Assembly (NCBI GenBank): GCA_026182355.1
Contig: JAPFBL010000231.1
Location: 372,001 to 436,000, forward strand
Reading direction: 5' to 3'
DNA: 64,000 bases
Origin: Hermatobates lingyangjiaoensis
Taxonomy: Eukaryota > Arthropoda > Insecta > Hemiptera > Hermatobatidae
Shown: piece after piece, positions 61,298-64,000 of the stretch
How the letters are laid out: each line of letters opens with the position of its first letter
How positions within the stretch are numbered: position 1 is the stretch's first letter
Program-made: the position numbers and the translations under genes
The notes under the pieces: generated by a model
The model's input: the letters and a program-made list of their open reading frames with translations, nothing else
Told to the model about the DNA's origin: nothing
Database searches by the model: none

Positions 61298-61729
61298 CGT
61301 TAATGAGAGATAATGTCGGTCAGTAAGATAATTCAGATTACATCAACCATTGAACTGGTTTATAACCAATAAATGTCGAGCGATGTTATATGGGAAAAAC
61401 CAGATAAATCAGTTACAATAACTTTAACGAAACAATCAAGCATAGAGGAAGTATATTATGTCAGTGTTCTTTGAGCGCCTAGATATAGAAATGAACATGT
61501 TTTAATCACAAAAACTTCAGTCTATTTCTTTTACAACAAATATGTACGGAACGACTTTAATCGAGCCATTGAGCAGTAAATACCAAATATTCGCAGCATG
61601 CAAATCAATTCAATGGCTTGAGTTTTTACTAAAATTTATTATATTGAATTCAATTAACCAAACATAAATCAAAGCAAATACAAAGTCTGTTAATAATACA
61701 GTTTTTTAATTGTTTAAACTGATCCCTTT

Positions 61730-61990
61730 ACGGTCTTTTTGTTTGATCGGTTATTCTCCATTCGAAGTCTTATATTTACCCTACTTCAAGTGTATTTGGA
61801 GTAGAGATCTTTAACAAGTACCTGACATCATACAGGCTTGGTGCCGACGGCTTAACATCTTCTCCAAGGGATGACGTACACAGATTTATTCACCTCCCGC
61901 GTGAATAAATCGAGGGCCAGCTGGGTATCGAACCCTGGACCTACCAGTTCAGAGGAGAGTACGTTAACCACTGAGCTAACCTGGCCGATA
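61730..61990 (-). mobile_element. tRNA-derived SINE, copy 2 (minus)
   Basis: Minus strand: ggccaggttagctcagtggt, an A box (plus 61968-61978), a B box GGTTCGATACCC (plus 61923-61934) and ctggccctcgatttattcac, then a body homologous to copy 1 through gatgtcaggta and ttaaagat. Its 3' end is diverged and the microsatellite tail is not clear; the left boundary is approximate. Confidence 0.85.
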
Positions 61991-64000
61991 ATAATGCAGT
62001 TTACACCCTTGATTAAGAAAGAACCATTACTAAATACTGATCATCACACTGGCTTGATTAATATCAATTGATAGCATGCATCTTATAACGAATGCTTAAG
62101 AAAAGATTATTTAACTGATAATTTTTACTGAGTAGAGACAATCAGAAATGAATTTGACGGTTTAATAGAAATTTAATATAAATTAAATACAAGACATATT
62201 ACAGCAGTGGTATAACATATAAACAGGTTATTTCACTTAAAATACAGATTAAAACTATGAGTTTTTACAACACCTTTTAGAAATAGCTAAAGGATGAATA
62301 AAAGTGTGTGGATATAAATATTTTTAAAACGGTCGTTATAGGTTACTCATGGGAAAAATGAAGGTCTGAGAAATGCAATCATTAAAATTATTAAGTTGTG
62401 ACAAAGCAGATCAGACACTCATAGAGTCTCTTAAGATTAAAGATTAAATTGTAAAAGTCATGCAACAGACACATTGGCAAAGTGCAAAATGGAATGTTCG
62501 ACTGTAAGAGATTATTTGGTAAATCATGGGATTACAAGACCAAATTTTCTCTTTAGTTCTACAAAGTTACTGTTACTGCTGTGAAAGAATCAATGGTATT
62601 ATATTCAACGGTGATGTGCTACATTAAGATAAACGAGAAAAGTAACCAAATTTACCCCAAATAAAATAGAAACATGTCTAGAAATAAGAAAAACAATGAC
62701 TATATGTCCTACCTCTAGCATAAACAAATTAATAAGCGTCCTCCACATATATATTTTTATTAGAAAACATTATTTTCCATAACATGAGAATGGTCCATGT
62801 TGGAAAGATCTCTATGGAATAAAAAAAGGCAACTTCTCTAGAAGAAAGAAAGTAAGTGTGAGGACAATTTATTAAACTTTTACTTATTAAAAATAATAAT
62901 TTAGAGATGTCAATAACATGGAAATATTCTAGTAGTTTCTTTATAAGAAAAACTTGAAAAGCCATGGAACACATAGATCTGGAACGTGAACAAGAACAAT
63001 ATTCTGCTGTTACCGTTTCTTTGGTTCAACATGGATTTTAACATGGATATTAACCCCACCATAGGTTCATTTTAGCTATACAAAATTACTGCTGAAATAA
63101 AACGAATGATATTATATCCATATATGTGTGGTATAAGTCTTAATACAATATATAAACAAGCATTTCTAAGGATAAAACAGGCAATAACTTGTTATTAGAA
63201 AGATTTACTAATATATGTTGAATATCTAATTAGAATTTGTCTTCTTAATATAACTTATGAGAGAACCAAGTAACATCATTATAATAAGGCAAACTCTGTC
63301 TGAAAGAGGTGATAACCATTGATCATATTCTACCTGAATCAGAGATGTGGAGAGGAAGTGGCAAATTGGTAGTGCACAAATTAGGGTATCCAAACTAGGG
63401 GGGCATCTGGTCAAAAAAAAATATTTCTCGAACATACAGCCTCAACATTATTATAATTCATTTGTATAAAATAAAGACATGCAGAAGTTATGTATAGCAA
63501 CAGGAATGTTTTGGATGAAACAAAGAAATTTCAAATAATAATGTTTGTAAAAAAATAATATCAAATAATAATTTTAATTAAAAAAATTAAGGAGAATTTA
63601 TATGAAAACCAAGCTTTTACGTAAGGTAAAAGTTCCATGCACTAGATTATCGTAATTGCTATAGAGGATATAATAGGGAAAAAAGACATTACTAATGTTA
63701 CAGTAGCTTCAAAAATCTCATCCTCTGAGAGACCAGTATAGATTTAAAGATATAAAGAATTGAAGAAAATATATAATTTTTTTGTGAATTTAGGGAGCAC
63801 GAAACTAAGATGTTGGCTCTACGTAAGAGTTCTGCACACCACTGACGTGAATGCAAGACAATGACCTTTGTGAGGTTTCCAATTTTTGGGAAACCATTCA
63901 GAAAACCATTAGGAATGATTGATGCTTCTACAAAAAATTGTTATAAAACAATTATAAAGTTCTATAATGAACTAATGCTATAAAATCTAATGTGATTTTT

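Larger units (their letters stand above)
59177..64000 (-). other. K+ channel upstream intron (continues beyond window)
   Basis: No sequence resembling the conserved N-terminus and M1 of TASK channels was found on the minus strand here, so the first coding exon likely lies beyond 64000. The stretch holds a hairpin repeat (59605-59660), a hAT-type element (60140-60806), a poly-G tract and a SINE. From 62100 to 64000 I see only AT-rich sequence, apart from a weak ~130-bp similarity between 62640-62770 and 57800-57930. Confidence 0.6.

Noticed and set aside
59177..64000. First coding exon of the channel (N-terminus and M1)
   Set aside because: Searched by eye on the minus strand for the conserved VRTLSLIV/GAAVFDALE-type sequence; nothing matching was found, so it is taken to lie outside the window.

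Overview
This window is a piece of an AT-rich animal nuclear genome, most likely an insect. I infer a hemipteran-like insect only loosely, from base composition, giant introns and repeat load. No bacterial, organellar or viral gene is visible. It holds parts of two protein-coding genes, both on the minus strand, embedded in introns and intergenic DNA full of decayed transposons, palindromes and tandem arrays.

Gene 1 (1-9124, minus) is the 5' end of the Rho-regulated formin diaphanous (dia). Four coding exons can be joined in phase 0: 9051-9086 (start codon), 1575-1766, 1319-1420 and 1-33, where the gene leaves the window. They give about 121 residues: a short basic leader, a Gly/Lys/Arg-rich linker and the start of the GTPase-binding domain. 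The 7.3-kb first coding intron contains a complete decayed hAT element, a foldback element and several hairpin repeats.

Gene 2 (25625 to beyond 64000, minus) is a TASK-type two-pore K+ channel (KCNK3/KCNK9; Drosophila Task6/Task7). Three exons are present: 59021-59176 (extracellular cap and start of pore loop 1), 29200-29705 (filter 1, M2, M3, filter 2, M4) and 25625-25894 (cytoplasmic tail and stop). The first coding exon, with the N-terminus and M1, was not found and probably lies beyond 64000. The first K+ filter is split by a 29.3-kb intron.

That intron holds most of the mobile DNA: a ~5.2-kb structure with ~0.8-0.9-kb inverted arms around a Helitron-type Pif1 helicase remnant (31890-37080), a tRNA-derived SINE (37210-37530), an ~200-bp palindrome (38255-38455), a 9 x 88-bp tandem array (44621-45412), a LINE joined across an internal deletion (49400-50240), two mariner-type remnants (53380-54908), a direct/inverted repeat cluster (54951-55716) and a LINE RT remnant (57080-57690). 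Between the two genes (9125-25624) lie a 12-copy ~71-bp minisatellite and another LINE 3' end. Right of the 59-kb exon are a second hAT-type element (60140-60806) and a second SINE copy (about 61730-61990).

The most unusual theme is a motif of the form CTGANGA - short hairpin - GAAA, the layout of a hammerhead ribozyme core, which recurs in several otherwise unrelated repeats. I cannot show activity. It is offered as a specific, testable hypothesis.
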